From Nonlabens sp. MB-3u-79 (GTDB taxonomy: Bacteria; Bacteroidota; Bacteroidia; Flavobacteriales; Flavobacteriaceae): a stretch of DNA of 64,000 nucleotides. Where the stretch lies: assembly GCF_002831625.1 (NCBI RefSeq), contig NZ_CP025116.1, positions 2,843,501 through 2,907,500 on the forward strand. Direction: 5' to 3'. Below are positions 55,068 to 64,000 of this stretch, piece by piece. The position numbers and the translations under genes were made by a program. The notes beneath the pieces were generated by a model. That model searched no databases. It had not been told where the DNA came from and saw nothing but the letters and a program-made list of their open reading frames with translations. How positions within the stretch are numbered: position 1 is the first letter of the stretch; the number at the start of each line of letters is the position of its first letter.

Positions 55068-55208
55068 ATGTACTTAGGAGAGCATGATCTTTAAACGCAA
55101 CTTTTTCATCAAGAGTCCTTATTAAATCAGGTCTGTAAATTTAGGAGATATATTTATGTTGCTATCCTTATAAATCCAACCAACTGCCGCATCTAATAGC
55201 TATTGATC

Positions 55209-57716
55209 TTAAAAATAAATACGGAATACCATATTGGAAGTCAAGCCCAATGAGAATCTTGAAAATTGATCGGCCCCACCAGATTCATTGAGCCTAAAAA
55301 AGTTGTTGATGACATTTTCTCTGTTTGATATATTCCAAAGAGAAGCACCGATTTCTGACCGGAATCTCCCGTTAATTTTAAACTTATAAACCGCAGAAGC
55401 ATCTATTCTTAAATAATCCCGTAATCGTTGCTCGTTTGCCGTGTCAAAATTTACATTCCCGTTACTTACTTCATTCCCGAATAAAGGTATAGAGGTAGGT
55501 TTTCCAGTTCTATAATTAAATCCTCCAGATATATTCCAAGAGTCACTGCTATAGGTACTCCCCATGGTAAACGAATGCGTAAGGTCAAAATTACTAGGAA
55601 ATTGAACTTCTTCTAGACCTTCAAAGGCGTAGGTGTTCGTCAGATAGGAATAACTCATCCAGCTGCTGAATTTTCTAAACTTCTTCCTCAATAGAAACTC
55701 GGCTCCATAAACATCATAGCTCCCCTGCTGCCGCTCAAATTCGTATTTAGTAGTAAATCCTTGACTTTGAGTTGTAATCCCTTCTACTGTTTTATAATAG
55801 GCTTTAGCATCTAGGAGCCAACCCTTATTTTTATAAAGCACCCCTAAAGAAGCTTGTTTGCTTTCCATAATAGGAATGTTATCGTTATCTGTAAGCTGCC
55901 ATCGTCTGCTTTCAATCCCTAAAAAATCATTTTGGAAATTAATAATCTGCGAGGTACTTTGATGTTTGAATTCTCCCAATGCTTCCATTTCAAAATGATC
56001 TCCTAGAGTCTTGCGCACACTTAACCTAGGTTCTATAATCGCTTTATTAAATTTAGTCAGGTAATTTGCCCGTATTCCTGCGCGAACTGAAAAGTCTTTT
56101 TGAGCATTAGTAAACCAAGTTTGCCCAAAAGCTCCATGTTCTCTTAAAACTTCTTCATCTCGTCTTACAAATCGCGGCAAATCAATATCTCTTAAGTTAA
56201 TGACTTCAGTTTCTGTAAAGCTATATCCAAGTTTGAATTGCCATTGGTTTTTCAAGAATACATTTTCAACTTTAAGGCTTGTTTCTGACACCGTATTTTC
56301 TTGTAAAAAAAATTGCTGAGATAGCACATCAGCATTTATAGATCGCAATTTGTAATTGCTCTCATAAATACTGAAACTGGTGAAAAAGTCTTCCTTCCAT
56401 TGTCTTTTGTAATTTATCCCTGCGCCTATGCTGTTTTGAGATGCGCTGCTTTCCTTGGTCTGTAAAACTTCATTAAAAAGAGCTGTTTCATTAAAGCTCA
56501 AGTTGTTATTAAGAAGGATAAAGTTCACCCTGATCACATCTTTGTCTGTGGGGCTGTACAACCATCGTAAAGAGGTATCGTAGAAATCAAATCCTTGATC
56601 AGAGCTCGTCACTTCTGCAGCATTATTTTGAGCTTCTGTATATTGTGTGACTCTATCAAAATAGGTGTTGTAGGTGGGCGTTCGATAAAAATCATCCAGT
56701 GATTTTCTAGAGGCTACTTGTAAAGAAGACTTGTTACCAATCGGAATATTTGAAAACAATTCTACATTTAAAAAATTGACTCCTAAGTTTCCACTAAAAT
56801 TTGAATTCACTTCTTTATCTGTCTGCATGTGAATCGTACCAGAAACTCCATCAGTAAACGATACATCTGTTCCATTATTAATGACACTTGTAGATTGAGT
56901 CATGTGGGGATTAAAGCTAGAGATGAGTCCAAAGAAATGACCTGTTTGGTACATTTTAATATCATCCCATAGTATGAGGTTTTGATCATTTGATCCACCT
57001 CGTATATTGATATTTGAAACGGTTTCATCCACACTCTTTATACTCGGCAATGCTTGAACGGTTTGCAACACATCAGCCTCTATTAAACCTGGTAACAGAC
57101 TAAACTTGTCATAATTTATGGAAGTGGTCCAGTCTTGGTTTTTATCAATACCTCTAACAAGATAAGCCTCGAGCAACACGGTATTTATAAATTCTTGCTC
57201 AATGGACATAGAAATGATAGAACATTCTAATAGGTCCAACTTACTCACTTGGAGTCTGATCGTCTTAAAGCCTATGTATCTAACACTTACTACTTCTTCC
57301 AAAGAGGATAATTCCATCTCAAAATAACCATTCGCATCACTGATCGCATCATCTTTATTCCCAGAAATTGTGGCTCCTAAAAGCGGTTGATCTAAGGAAG
57401 CATCATAGATAAAACCGCAAAATTTGATGGGTTGAGATATGGTTATCACCGAAGGACTAACTTTATTAAAAACCAAGTTGGTTTGCTTGGAGAGATTTTC
57501 AATCTTAAAAGAAAGGCTTGACTCTTTATTGGGTAATGGGTACACTTTTACATCTTTGAGAATACTGCTCTCATAATTAAAAACTACCGAATGAATTGCG
57601 GCAATCTCACTTAACACCTCTATAATAGGCACCTTTTGTCTTTGACTTTGTCCAAATGAGATTTGAAAAGCTAGGAAGGTTATAATCAGAGCTATATAAA
57701 GTCTAGTTTTGTCCAT
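55209..57716 (-). CDS. TonB-dependent receptor with STN and carboxypeptidase-regulatory-like domains
   Basis: 835 residues. The signal peptide ends at SFGQ. Residues 28-95 form an STN-like signalling domain (KVPIIEVLSEIAAIHSVVFN), 98-180 a CarboxypepD_reg-like domain, about 200-300 the plug (SNINIRGGSNDQNLILWDDIKM), and the rest a 22-strand-type barrel ending LTSNMVFRIYF. The STN domain and the overlap with the FecR gene mark it as a receptor that signals to the sigma factor when ligand binds. The ligand is not known. Confidence 0.9.
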   Translation of the reverse strand: MDKTRLYIALIITFLAFQISFGQSQRQKVPIIEVLSEIAAIHSVVFNYESSILKDVKVYPLPNKESSLSFKIENLSKQTNLVFNKVSPSVITISQPIKFCGFIYDASLDQPLLGATISGNKDDAISDANGYFEMELSSLEEVVSVRYIGFKTIRLQVSKLDLLECSIISMSIEQEFINTVLLEAYLVRGIDKNQDWTTSINYDKFSLLPGLIEADVLQTVQALPSIKSVDETVSNINIRGGSNDQNLILWDDIKMYQTGHFFGLISSFNPHMTQSTSVINNGTDVSFTDGVSGTIHMQTDKEVNSNFSGNLGVNFLNVELFSNIPIGNKSSLQVASRKSLDDFYRTPTYNTYFDRVTQYTEAQNNAAEVTSSDQGFDFYDTSLRWLYSPTDKDVIRVNFILLNNNLSFNETALFNEVLQTKESSASQNSIGAGINYKRQWKEDFFTSFSIYESNYKLRSINADVLSQQFFLQENTVSETSLKVENVFLKNQWQFKLGYSFTETEVINLRDIDLPRFVRRDEEVLREHGAFGQTWFTNAQKDFSVRAGIRANYLTKFNKAIIEPRLSVRKTLGDHFEMEALGEFKHQSTSQIINFQNDFLGIESRRWQLTDNDNIPIMESKQASLGVLYKNKGWLLDAKAYYKTVEGITTQSQGFTTKYEFERQQGSYDVYGAEFLLRKKFRKFSSWMSYSYLTNTYAFEGLEEVQFPSNFDLTHSFTMGSTYSSDSWNISGGFNYRTGKPTSIPLFGNEVSNGNVNFDTANEQRLRDYLRIDASAVYKFKINGRFRSEIGASLWNISNRENVINNFFRLNESGGADQFSRFSLGLTSNMVFRIYF

Positions 57717-58605
57717 TACTGATCATTATCTCCTTATCATTTAAGATGATATAAGTCATATCAAGTGGTTGCGTTATAGATCTTAATGCATTTTCCAAGT
57801 CGTCATGTTCAAAAGCTCCTGTAAAAATCCTATTCGTGTCCTTTGGAAACTGAATTTTCACTTGGTACTGATTTTCTAATTCTAGCATCACATTTTTAAA
57901 TGCGGCATTTTCAAAAACACTCATATTGGTCAACCAAGTGGGTTGTGATAACAACACATCACTTTTTAAAAGGTTGCCAGATCCTAGGGTGAATTCTGTA
58001 CCTGCTGGAACTTGGACCAGACTACTGTTATAAGCTACTTGTACCAAGCCTTCATAACAAGAAACTTTAAAAACACCTTCTCTAGACAACACATTAAACT
58101 CGGTACCTAAAACACTTACGGTTCCTTGATCGGTGATAACATCAAAACGTTTTCCTTTTTCTACGTCAAAATAGGCTTCTCCTTTTAGGTTCAATATCCT
58201 TTTATCCTCCCATTGTGAGGCTTTATAAAAAAGCTCAGAGCTTTCATTTAAGGTGACTACAGAGTTATCAGGAAGAGTAATTGATTGCTTTTGTCCAGAA
58301 ATAGTTGCAAAATTGTTGATTTGATCTCGATCTAAATAGGTGAAAATTCCAATACCAAGTATAAAAACAGCTGCTATTCTTGCAGCCACGTTCATCCATC
58401 GGACAGGTTTTTTCTCTTTATCCTTTAATTTGCTCTTGAGCAATTCAAAGTCATCAACTTTTTCCTGAGTAGTTCCATTGAATCGTTGTGCTTCCTCAAT
58501 TATTTCTTTATATAATTCAGAGCCTTCCATAGCCTGAAAAGCCATAGCCTCTGACTCAGATAGGTCATTGTTTAACCATTTTTTAAGTAAATATTCTTTT
58601 TCCAT
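57703..58605 (-). CDS. FecR family anti-sigma factor
   Basis: 300 residues. A cytoplasmic head (LLKKWLNNDLSESEAMAF) precedes one membrane helix (VAARIAAVFILGIGIFTYL, about 73-91). The periplasmic FecR domain has GQKQSITLPDNSVVTLNESS and VLGTEFNVLSREG, and the DUF4974 part (NRIFTGAFEHDDLENALRSI) follows at the end. It passes the receptor signal to the sigma factor encoded 49 bases upstream and overlaps the receptor gene by 14 bases. Confidence 0.92.
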   Translation of the reverse strand: MEKEYLLKKWLNNDLSESEAMAFQAMEGSELYKEIIEEAQRFNGTTQEKVDDFELLKSKLKDKEKKPVRWMNVAARIAAVFILGIGIFTYLDRDQINNFATISGQKQSITLPDNSVVTLNESSELFYKASQWEDKRILNLKGEAYFDVEKGKRFDVITDQGTVSVLGTEFNVLSREGVFKVSCYEGLVQVAYNSSLVQVPAGTEFTLGSGNLLKSDVLLSQPTWLTNMSVFENAAFKNVMLELENQYQVKIQFPKDTNRIFTGAFEHDDLENALRSITQPLDMTYIILNDKEIMISNGQN

Positions 58606-58654
58606 TAGATGATGCTCTATATATAAAACAATTCAATTGAGAAATATCCCGTAA

Positions 58655-59179
58655 TTATTTTTGATTCAATTCTTCTATTTGGCTTTTTAACTTTTTTAGT
58701 GCGGCATATATTCGGTGTTCCACCACCTTTTTGGTAACGCCTAACATTTCTGCTATTTCGTTATGTGTCTTACCATCTACCTTGCTGAGTAAAAAAGCAA
58801 CTCTTTCCTCTTCTTTCAAATCAGATAATGCACCTTCGAGCTTTACTAAAAATTCCTTTTTACGCAAAATAAATTCAGGCGTTTCGTTGGTATAGTCCTT
58901 AGGTTTTACCTTTTGATAGTTGAGCACTACTTTTTGATGTTTTACTTCATTTAACATCATATTTGTAGAAGTGGTATAGAGATACGACTTTACTGCTTCT
59001 GGGGCTATTTTAGAACAATTTTCCCAAAGCTTTATAAACGCCTCTTGCACTTTATCTGTAGGGTTTAATAAAGATCCATATTTATAAAGTAAAATATTAC
59101 TCAAACTTTGGGCGTACTTTTCATATAGTTTTGAAAAGTATATTTTATCGCAAATGTTTTTATGTAGTGACTGGGACAA
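58655..59179 (-). CDS. ECF sigma factor (FecI type)
   Basis: 174 residues starting at a TTG; the codon just before it is a stop and there is no ATG before region 2, and the N-terminus SLHKNICDKIYFSKLYEKYA fits the family. Region 2 has NPTDKVQEAFIKLWENC; region 4 has LKEEERVAFLLSKVDGKTHNEIAEML and VVEHRIYAALKKL. It should transcribe its own operon and perhaps the divergent lipoprotein genes 160 bases away. Confidence 0.88.
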   Translation of the reverse strand: MSQSLHKNICDKIYFSKLYEKYAQSLSNILLYKYGSLLNPTDKVQEAFIKLWENCSKIAPEAVKSYLYTTSTNMMLNEVKHQKVVLNYQKVKPKDYTNETPEFILRKKEFLVKLEGALSDLKEEERVAFLLSKVDGKTHNEIAEMLGVTKKVVEHRIYAALKKLKSQIEELNQK

Positions 59180-59338
59180 TTATCAGTTTTTCTTGGTTTA
59201 AGTCGAGAAAGGTAAATAAAAAACATAGATTTATGGGAGAAACAATCATGGAGTTGTTTTAATAATAAGAAACCTATTTTACAATGGAAACTAGCCATAC
59301 CTTATTAGAAAATAGGATCACAAAATAAAAACTAAAAC

Positions 59339-60406
59339 ATGAAAACTATTCAACCTTTACTGTTCCTCTTATTAGGATTGCTTATCATTTTCACTTCTTG
59401 TCGTACAGAAAATGATTTGTCTATTGATCCTCCTACAGAGCAAGCCCTTACTGCCAATTCAGCAGTAGCGCTTCTCATGATGAAAACGGCATCAAATGAC
59501 GGCTCTTCAGATAATATTATAGACAGTGCCAACTGTTTAAGCGTTCAATTGCCCGTGACTATTACTGTAAATGGAACCACTCTGATCATAAATAACGAAG
59601 ACGGCTATCAAGAGATTGAGGACATTATAGACTCCTTTAATGACGACATAGATTCAATAGTTCTTTCCTACCCTATAGTAGTTGTTCTGGAAGATTATTC
59701 TACAGTCACTGTAAACTCTGACACAGAATTAGCAGCACTCGCTTCAACTTGTGCCGGAGAAAATGAATTTGATGATGATATTGAATGTATAGATTTTCAA
59801 TACCCCATCACTGCATCAGTTTTCAATATAAATAATGATGTCATTAATACGATTACCATTAATAACGATAGTGACATGTATGATTTTATAGATGACTTAG
59901 ATCAATTTACAGCGGCAACTATCAACTTCCCGATTTTACTTCTACTTGCTGATGGAACTACACAAAACGTATCCACTATTCAAGAGCTAGAAAATGCTAT
60001 TGAAGCAGCTGAAGACACTTGTGATGAAGACGATGATTACGACTACGATGACGATGATTGTGACTTTTGTACAACTAATGACTTGGACAACATCTTTGCC
60101 ACTTGTACCGACTGGGAAGTAAGTGAGTTAGAAAGAAACGATAACGATCTTACAGATACCTACAACGGTTACCTTTTCACTTTCAATAATGATGGAACTA
60201 TCACCGTAGTGCAGGGTGGTAATACATGGAGTGGGACTTGGACCGCTTCAGGTACAGGAAACAACATTACTCTAACTATTAGCGTAAATGGATTACCCGA
60301 CTTTAATAATACTTGGAACTTAGTAGAAATAGAACAAGAACCAGGTGAAGCTGATTTTGATTTACAACTAGGTGAAGACAGTTTAAGTTTTCTGAGCGGC
60401 TGTTAG
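59339..60406 (+). CDS. acidic repeat lipoprotein A with lipocalin-like C-terminus
   Basis: 355 residues with lipobox FTSC (Cys21). Two related modules of about 80 residues each begin with Cys (CLSVQLPVTITVNGTT and CIDFQYPITASVFNIN) and end with Cys. They are followed by a highly acidic, Cys-flanked stretch (CDEDDDYDYDDDDCD) and a C-terminal domain (GYLFTFNNDGTITVVQGGNTW) with lipocalin-like layout. The acidic stretch could bind calcium or another cation. I do not recognise a named family. The protein is a paralogue of the one encoded 370 bases downstream and shares its C-terminal fold with a third lipoprotein. Confidence 0.8.
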   Translation: MKTIQPLLFLLLGLLIIFTSCRTENDLSIDPPTEQALTANSAVALLMMKTASNDGSSDNIIDSANCLSVQLPVTITVNGTTLIINNEDGYQEIEDIIDSFNDDIDSIVLSYPIVVVLEDYSTVTVNSDTELAALASTCAGENEFDDDIECIDFQYPITASVFNINNDVINTITINNDSDMYDFIDDLDQFTAATINFPILLLLADGTTQNVSTIQELENAIEAAEDTCDEDDDYDYDDDDCDFCTTNDLDNIFATCTDWEVSELERNDNDLTDTYNGYLFTFNNDGTITVVQGGNTWSGTWTASGTGNNITLTISVNGLPDFNNTWNLVEIEQEPGEADFDLQLGEDSLSFLSGC

Positions 60407-60775
60407 ATAATGCGTTCCTGAGTTCTCTATAATTTATAGTGCATTTCATTAAAAGTCAACCATCTGGTTGGCTTTTTTTGTTTCTTATAAGCCTAGCGCT
60501 TATAGGTAGAAGGGTTATTGCCCTATATCAAGTGCTGTATAAACTTCTATCTCTTTTAGAAAGGAAATAGAAGAAACAAATACACATTTAAATTATCACG
60601 ACACCCCATAAAAGTTCTCCGCTTTTAATCTGTAAACACTGTGGATTTTTAGCTATTAAAAAAAAATAAAGAATTCTTGGGACTTTCAATCTTTGAGTTG
60701 TTTTAATTATAGAAGCAGTGTTTTAATAGCCACTATAAAAACGCCAATCATTGTAAATAATTAAAAAAACAAAAT
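60407..60775. other. 369-bp spacer between the two acidic lipoprotein genes
   Basis: Holds a terminator at its start and otherwise AT-rich sequence with no gene. No promoter of the TAnnTTTG type was found before the second gene, so it may rely on another sigma factor. Confidence 0.5.
60452..60479 (+). terminator. terminator of acidic lipoprotein gene A
   Basis: Stem AGTCAACCA (60454-60462) with TGGTTGGCT (60465-60473), one G-T pair, then seven T's. Confidence 0.75.
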
Positions 60776-61840
60776 ATGAAAACTTTAAAAATCACATTAT
60801 TCCTTTTAGTAGGATTATTAATCAGCATTACTTCCTGTAGTACAGAAGATAGTTTAATTAATGATCGTACAGATGCGACCATTACCGCAAACTCAAATGT
60901 AGCAATTCTTATGAGTAAGACTGCAACCAATGATGGTTCTGCAGATAACATTATAGATAGTGCCAACTGTTTAAGTATTGAATTACCGGTAACAGTTACC
61001 GTAAACGGCACCACAATTATCATAGATGATGAAGATGGTTATGAAGATATTGAAGATATCATTGATCTATTTGATGATGATGTAGACAGTGTAGTCATCT
61101 CCTATCCTATCACGGTAATTCTAGCAGATTATTCTACAATAACAGTAAACTCTGATGCTGAATTAGCAGTTCTTACTGCAAATTGTACCGATGAAAATGA
61201 CAACGATGATGACATAGAATGTATAGACTTTCAATACCCTATTACGGCGTCAATTTTTGATACTAACAACGTGTTAGTCAATACGGTTACTATCAATAAC
61301 GATAATGATATGTATAATTTTATAGATGACCTGGATGAGACTACATCAGTAACTATTAATTTTCCTATAAGCGTAATACTTGCAGACGGAACTACACAAA
61401 CCATAAATAATGTTCAAGAACTAGAAAATGCGATTGAAACAGCCGAAGACAGTTGTGATGAAGACGACGATTATGATTATGATGATGACGATTGTGATAC
61501 TTGTACAACAGGTGACTTAGATAGCATTTTTGCTACTTGCCAACAATTTGAAGTAGACGACTTAAAAATAAATGATACCGATCTTGAAGACAACTATGTA
61601 GGATATATTTTTACCTTTAACAATGACGGCACCATAACAGTTGTGGAAAACACAAATACTTGGAATGGAACATGGTCAGCTTCAGGGACTGCAAATGATA
61701 TCGATGTCATCATAAACATCAACGGTTTGCCAGATTTTAATAACACTTGGAATTTGCATGAAATTGAACAAGAATTAGGAGAAGCTGAAGTTGAACTAAG
61801 ACTAGGTGATGATCGTTTAAGCTTTGAAAGCGATTGTTAA
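60776..61840 (+). CDS. acidic repeat lipoprotein B with lipocalin-like C-terminus
   Basis: 354 residues, lipobox ITSC (Cys21), colinear with protein A along its entire length. The shared blocks include NDGSADNIIDSANCLS, the two Cys-bounded modules, the stretch EDDDYDYDDDDCD and the closing NGLPDFNNTWNL. Variation is mainly in the N-terminal 40 residues and in loops. It arose by tandem gene duplication. With protein A and the smaller lipoprotein downstream it forms a cluster divergent from the sigma/FecR/TonB operon. Confidence 0.8.
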   Translation: MKTLKITLFLLVGLLISITSCSTEDSLINDRTDATITANSNVAILMSKTATNDGSADNIIDSANCLSIELPVTVTVNGTTIIIDDEDGYEDIEDIIDLFDDDVDSVVISYPITVILADYSTITVNSDAELAVLTANCTDENDNDDDIECIDFQYPITASIFDTNNVLVNTVTINNDNDMYNFIDDLDETTSVTINFPISVILADGTTQTINNVQELENAIETAEDSCDEDDDYDYDDDDCDTCTTGDLDSIFATCQQFEVDDLKINDTDLEDNYVGYIFTFNNDGTITVVENTNTWNGTWSASGTANDIDVIININGLPDFNNTWNLHEIEQELGEAEVELRLGDDRLSFESDC

Positions 61841-61909
61841 ATCTATTCCAACACTAATTTATACATGGGAAATCCCCTGTCCGGAAACTCAACTTTTAAA
61901 ACTATTATT

Positions 61910-62395
61910 ATGAAAAAAACACTTTATTTAGGAACCTTATTACTTTTAAGTAGTACGCTGCTATTTACTTCTTGTTCCAATGATGATGCTAATAGTACCG
62001 ACATCAGTCAGCAGATAGCTGCTATAGAAAACAATGTAGCATCTGGGAACTGGGTGGTGACCAACTTTAATGACTCCGGGATAGACGAAACCGCAGACTT
62101 CTCTGGCTATGTTTTTAGGTTCGATACCAATGGAACTCTTACAGCAACAAGCACAGCTAATACACTTACAGGAAACTGGTCTGTCACTAATGATAGTAAT
62201 AATAGCAATGATGATAGCAGTAGTGACAGTGATGATATAGATTTTAACATCTTCTTCCCTGTTCCTGACAGCAGTGATTTTGCAGATTTGAATGATGATT
62301 GGGATGTTGTTTCTTTAACAGCTACAAGACTTGAACTTATTGACATAAGCGGTGGAGACGGTAGTACTGACAGACTTCTTTTTGAGAAGAATTAA
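61910..62395 (+). CDS. small lipoprotein sharing the lipocalin-like domain
   Basis: 161 residues from ATG 61910; an in-frame ATG at 61865 would place 15 non-hydrophobic residues before the signal peptide. Lipobox FTSC. The domain NWVVTNFNDSGIDETADFSG, VFRFDTNGTLTA and LTGNWSVTND aligns with the C-terminal domains of proteins A and B. A Ser/Asp/Asn-rich loop (NSNDDSSSDSDDID) replaces their tighter turn. It is 69 bases after gene B and likely cotranscribed. Confidence 0.8.
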   Translation: MKKTLYLGTLLLLSSTLLFTSCSNDDANSTDISQQIAAIENNVASGNWVVTNFNDSGIDETADFSGYVFRFDTNGTLTATSTANTLTGNWSVTNDSNNSNDDSSSDSDDIDFNIFFPVPDSSDFADLNDDWDVVSLTATRLELIDISGGDGSTDRLLFEKN

Positions 62396-62442
62396 AACCT
62401 GCACATTAGCATAAAAAAAGAATATTTATTTCTTATTTAATT

Positions 62443-62474
62443 AAAGTCAGCTGTGTTCATCATGGCTGACTTTT
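62443..62474 (+). terminator. terminator of the acidic lipoprotein cluster
   Basis: Stem AAAGTCAGC (62443-62451) with GCTGACTTT (62465-62473) and a 13-base loop, followed by a T-rich stretch. Confidence 0.65.
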
Positions 62475-62580
62475 CTTTTAAGCCATTATTTTATAACTGG
62501 ACTATAGCCGCTATCTTATGCAGGAGTATTCACTTGGTCATTACTTCCATAAAACCAATTTATTAACTGGGATTTAAGCT

Positions 62581-62588
62581 TATATTTG
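62581..62588 (+). promoter_or_regulatory. -7 promoter box for the phosphatidyltransferase gene
   Basis: TATATTTG matches TAnnTTTG, 47 bases before the ATG at 62636. No TTG at the expected -33 spacing. Confidence 0.35.
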
Positions 62589-62635
62589 CAGCTTTATTAA
62601 TGGTATATTCCGCAGTACTTTTTCTATGACATTAC

Positions 62636-63400
62636 ATGTCCAAATTACCCCAAGAGCATAAATTTATTGATCTCTCCGATTATGGAAGACCAGTAGCAAA
62701 AATGATCGCCAACTCCTTAAAAAACACTTCGTTCACACCTGTTCATGTGACCATAGGTTTTATCATATCCGGGCTCATCGCTATCTATTGTATTTTACAA
62801 GAGTATTTTTGGTTGGCTGGATTCTTTTTGATATTCAAATCCATCCTTGATGCCGCAGATGGTGAACTGGCTCGAGTAAAGCAAAAACCATCTTACACAG
62901 GTCGGTATTTAGATTCTGTTGCAGACATTATCTTAAACGCGTTGTTTTTCCTGTCTATCTGGTTCATTACAGACACTCCTATATGGATCTGTATTGCCGC
63001 CTTTTTAGGACTGCAATTACAAGGGACGCTCTATAATTACTACTACGTTATTTTGCGAAATAAATTTGATGGCGACACCACCAGTCGCGTGTTTGAAACC
63101 AAAACACCAGTAGCATTGAAAGGCGAAAAACAACAACATGTGAATATTCTTTTTAGTTTATACTTGTTCTTTTATGGTGCTTTTGATAAAGCCATTTATG
63201 CATTAGACACCAATGCAGGTACAGGTAAAATATTCCCTAAATGGTTAATGACTAGTATCTCTACTTTTGGTCTGGGTTTCCAATTACTCCTCATTTCTGT
63301 GATGCTGGTCTTGGGCTTTAAGTCTCTTATACTTCCTTTCTTTTTAGGATATACATTTATGGTGTTTATTTTTATAGGAATACGAAAAATATTTTATTAA
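62636..63400 (+). CDS. CDP-alcohol phosphatidyltransferase family protein
   Basis: 254 residues with about six membrane helices. The active-site motif DG(x)2AR(x)8G(x)3D(x)3D is complete: DAADGELARVKQ, then G in YTGRYLDSVAD. The enzyme transfers a phosphatidyl or similar group from a CDP-activated lipid to an alcohol in the inner membrane. The polar N-terminus (LPQEHKFIDLSDYGRP) precedes the first helix. The alcohol is unknown; inositol-phosphate-like acceptors are possible. Single gene with its own promoter. Confidence 0.88.
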   Translation: MSKLPQEHKFIDLSDYGRPVAKMIANSLKNTSFTPVHVTIGFIISGLIAIYCILQEYFWLAGFFLIFKSILDAADGELARVKQKPSYTGRYLDSVADIILNALFFLSIWFITDTPIWICIAAFLGLQLQGTLYNYYYVILRNKFDGDTTSRVFETKTPVALKGEKQQHVNILFSLYLFFYGAFDKAIYALDTNAGTGKIFPKWLMTSISTFGLGFQLLLISVMLVLGFKSLILPFFLGYTFMVFIFIGIRKIFY

Positions 63401-64000
63401 AGCAGCTTAAAAGAATCTTTACTCCTGCCCGTTTTGAAGAATTTAGGCCTATCAGCTATTTTTAAATCTATTCGTAAATCAGTTTCTAAAACACCCCTTG
63501 ATTATTTTAAACTTTACCTTGTTAATGGTTGGGTAAATGTCGTCAACCTAAGTACAGGTAAAGCTCCTACGCCTCTTATTCCAGAGTCTATGCACTAGGT
63601 AAGCACTTACAACAAAGCCATTAACGGAGTAAGCACCTCTTTTGCGCTAGGGACACTTAAGGATTCCTTCTAACGTAAATATTCTGGACGGTGTTGTCCT
63701 AATGTAAAAGACAGTAATTTTTTTGGTTACCACAATAGGTTAGTAATCGTTGGAGCAATGATATCAGCTGATCTGAGGTCCACTCATTATTAACCACCAC
63801 AGCTATTTCCTAATGAGCTATGTATAGAATCCATAACAAATAGAAAGGGCCTCCGTTAAAATCAAATTGCTAGCCCTTGATTTTCAATCACTAATCCAAA
63901 CTCTTCAACTAGTTTGAATATATTATCTTAGGAATACGACAAGTTATTAATCTAAAAATTTAGTATATCTTAGACTTTACGACTGACCTCATAAGTATTG
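63401..64000. other. 600-bp region without a gene at the window end
   Basis: No gene, RNA or repeat recognised. The frame of the phosphatidyltransferase stays open for 65 codons after its stop, up to a TAG at 63596-63598, without a start codon near the beginning; this may be chance or the trace of a gene remnant. Confidence 0.45.

Noticed and set aside
1..64000. Prophage, insertion sequence, CRISPR array or antiphage island
   Set aside because: No transposase, integrase, phage structural gene, Cas gene or regularly spaced repeats was seen; the palindrome copies are irregularly spaced without spacers.

Overview
The window is 64 kb of AT-rich chromosomal DNA from a member of the Flavobacteriaceae (Bacteroidota), probably a marine genus near Nonlabens or Dokdonia. 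The family call rests on gliding genes gldF/gldG, a type IX secretion sorting domain, GLPGLI, DUF5686, DUF4252 and 2TM-domain proteins, FecI/FecR/TonB-receptor loci, and promoters of the TAnnTTTG type. The genus is an inference. I see no rRNA, tRNA, CRISPR array, prophage or insertion sequence; most genes look like ordinary housekeeping or envelope genes.

Layout. 1-6.9 kb: tail of an XRE-type regulator, a small lipoprotein, a TerC-type membrane protein, mscL and topoisomerase IV (parC, parE). 7.6-16.7 kb: a secreted M43 metalloprotease with a T9SS tail, an aldehyde dehydrogenase, purC, and an outer-membrane barrel/GLPGLI pair. 17-23.4 kb: phoH, a SAM hydrolase, an ABM-domain protein, gldF, gldG, an orphan gene, then ychF. 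23.6-25.9 kb: a sigma/anti-sigma/DUF4252 operon. 26-33.7 kb: an S41 peptidase, a VOC protein lacking a normal start codon, a MORN-repeat protein, and the conserved ABC exporter opposite a TesA-like esterase. 34-44.9 kb: a large secreted beta-propeller protein, a BcrA-type ABC ATPase with a permease fused to a thioredoxin domain, a nuclease-fold/VF530 fusion, a histidine phosphatase, an alpha/beta hydrolase-OsmC fusion, a YdeI-like protein and a Cu/Zn superoxide dismutase. 45-55 kb: a LytS/LytR-type two-component system with 2TM modules, an MtfA-like peptidase, an S1/P1 nuclease, a dienelactone hydrolase, a lipoprotein divergent from smpB, and a DUF5686 outer-membrane protein. 55-62.4 kb: a sigma/FecR/TonB-receptor operon facing three related acidic lipoproteins. 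62.6-63.4 kb: a CDP-alcohol phosphatidyltransferase, then about 600 bp with no gene.

The most striking non-gene signal is a 16-bp palindrome, CGCTTTCGCGAAAGCG, present 12 times exactly or with one or two mismatches. Five copies are intergenic and seven lie inside genes in frame, reading only as A-F-A-K-A or F-R-E-S-E. One copy supplies the signal peptidase site of an outer-membrane protein, one sits in the linker of a response regulator, and one sits at the junction between an ABC permease and its thioredoxin-like extension. Other points worth checking are that permease-thioredoxin fusion, the nuclease/VF530 fusion, the acidic lipoprotein cluster beside the sigma/FecR/TonB operon, back-to-back promoters whose -7 boxes abut the start codons at smpB, and the VOC gene whose expected ATG is CTT.
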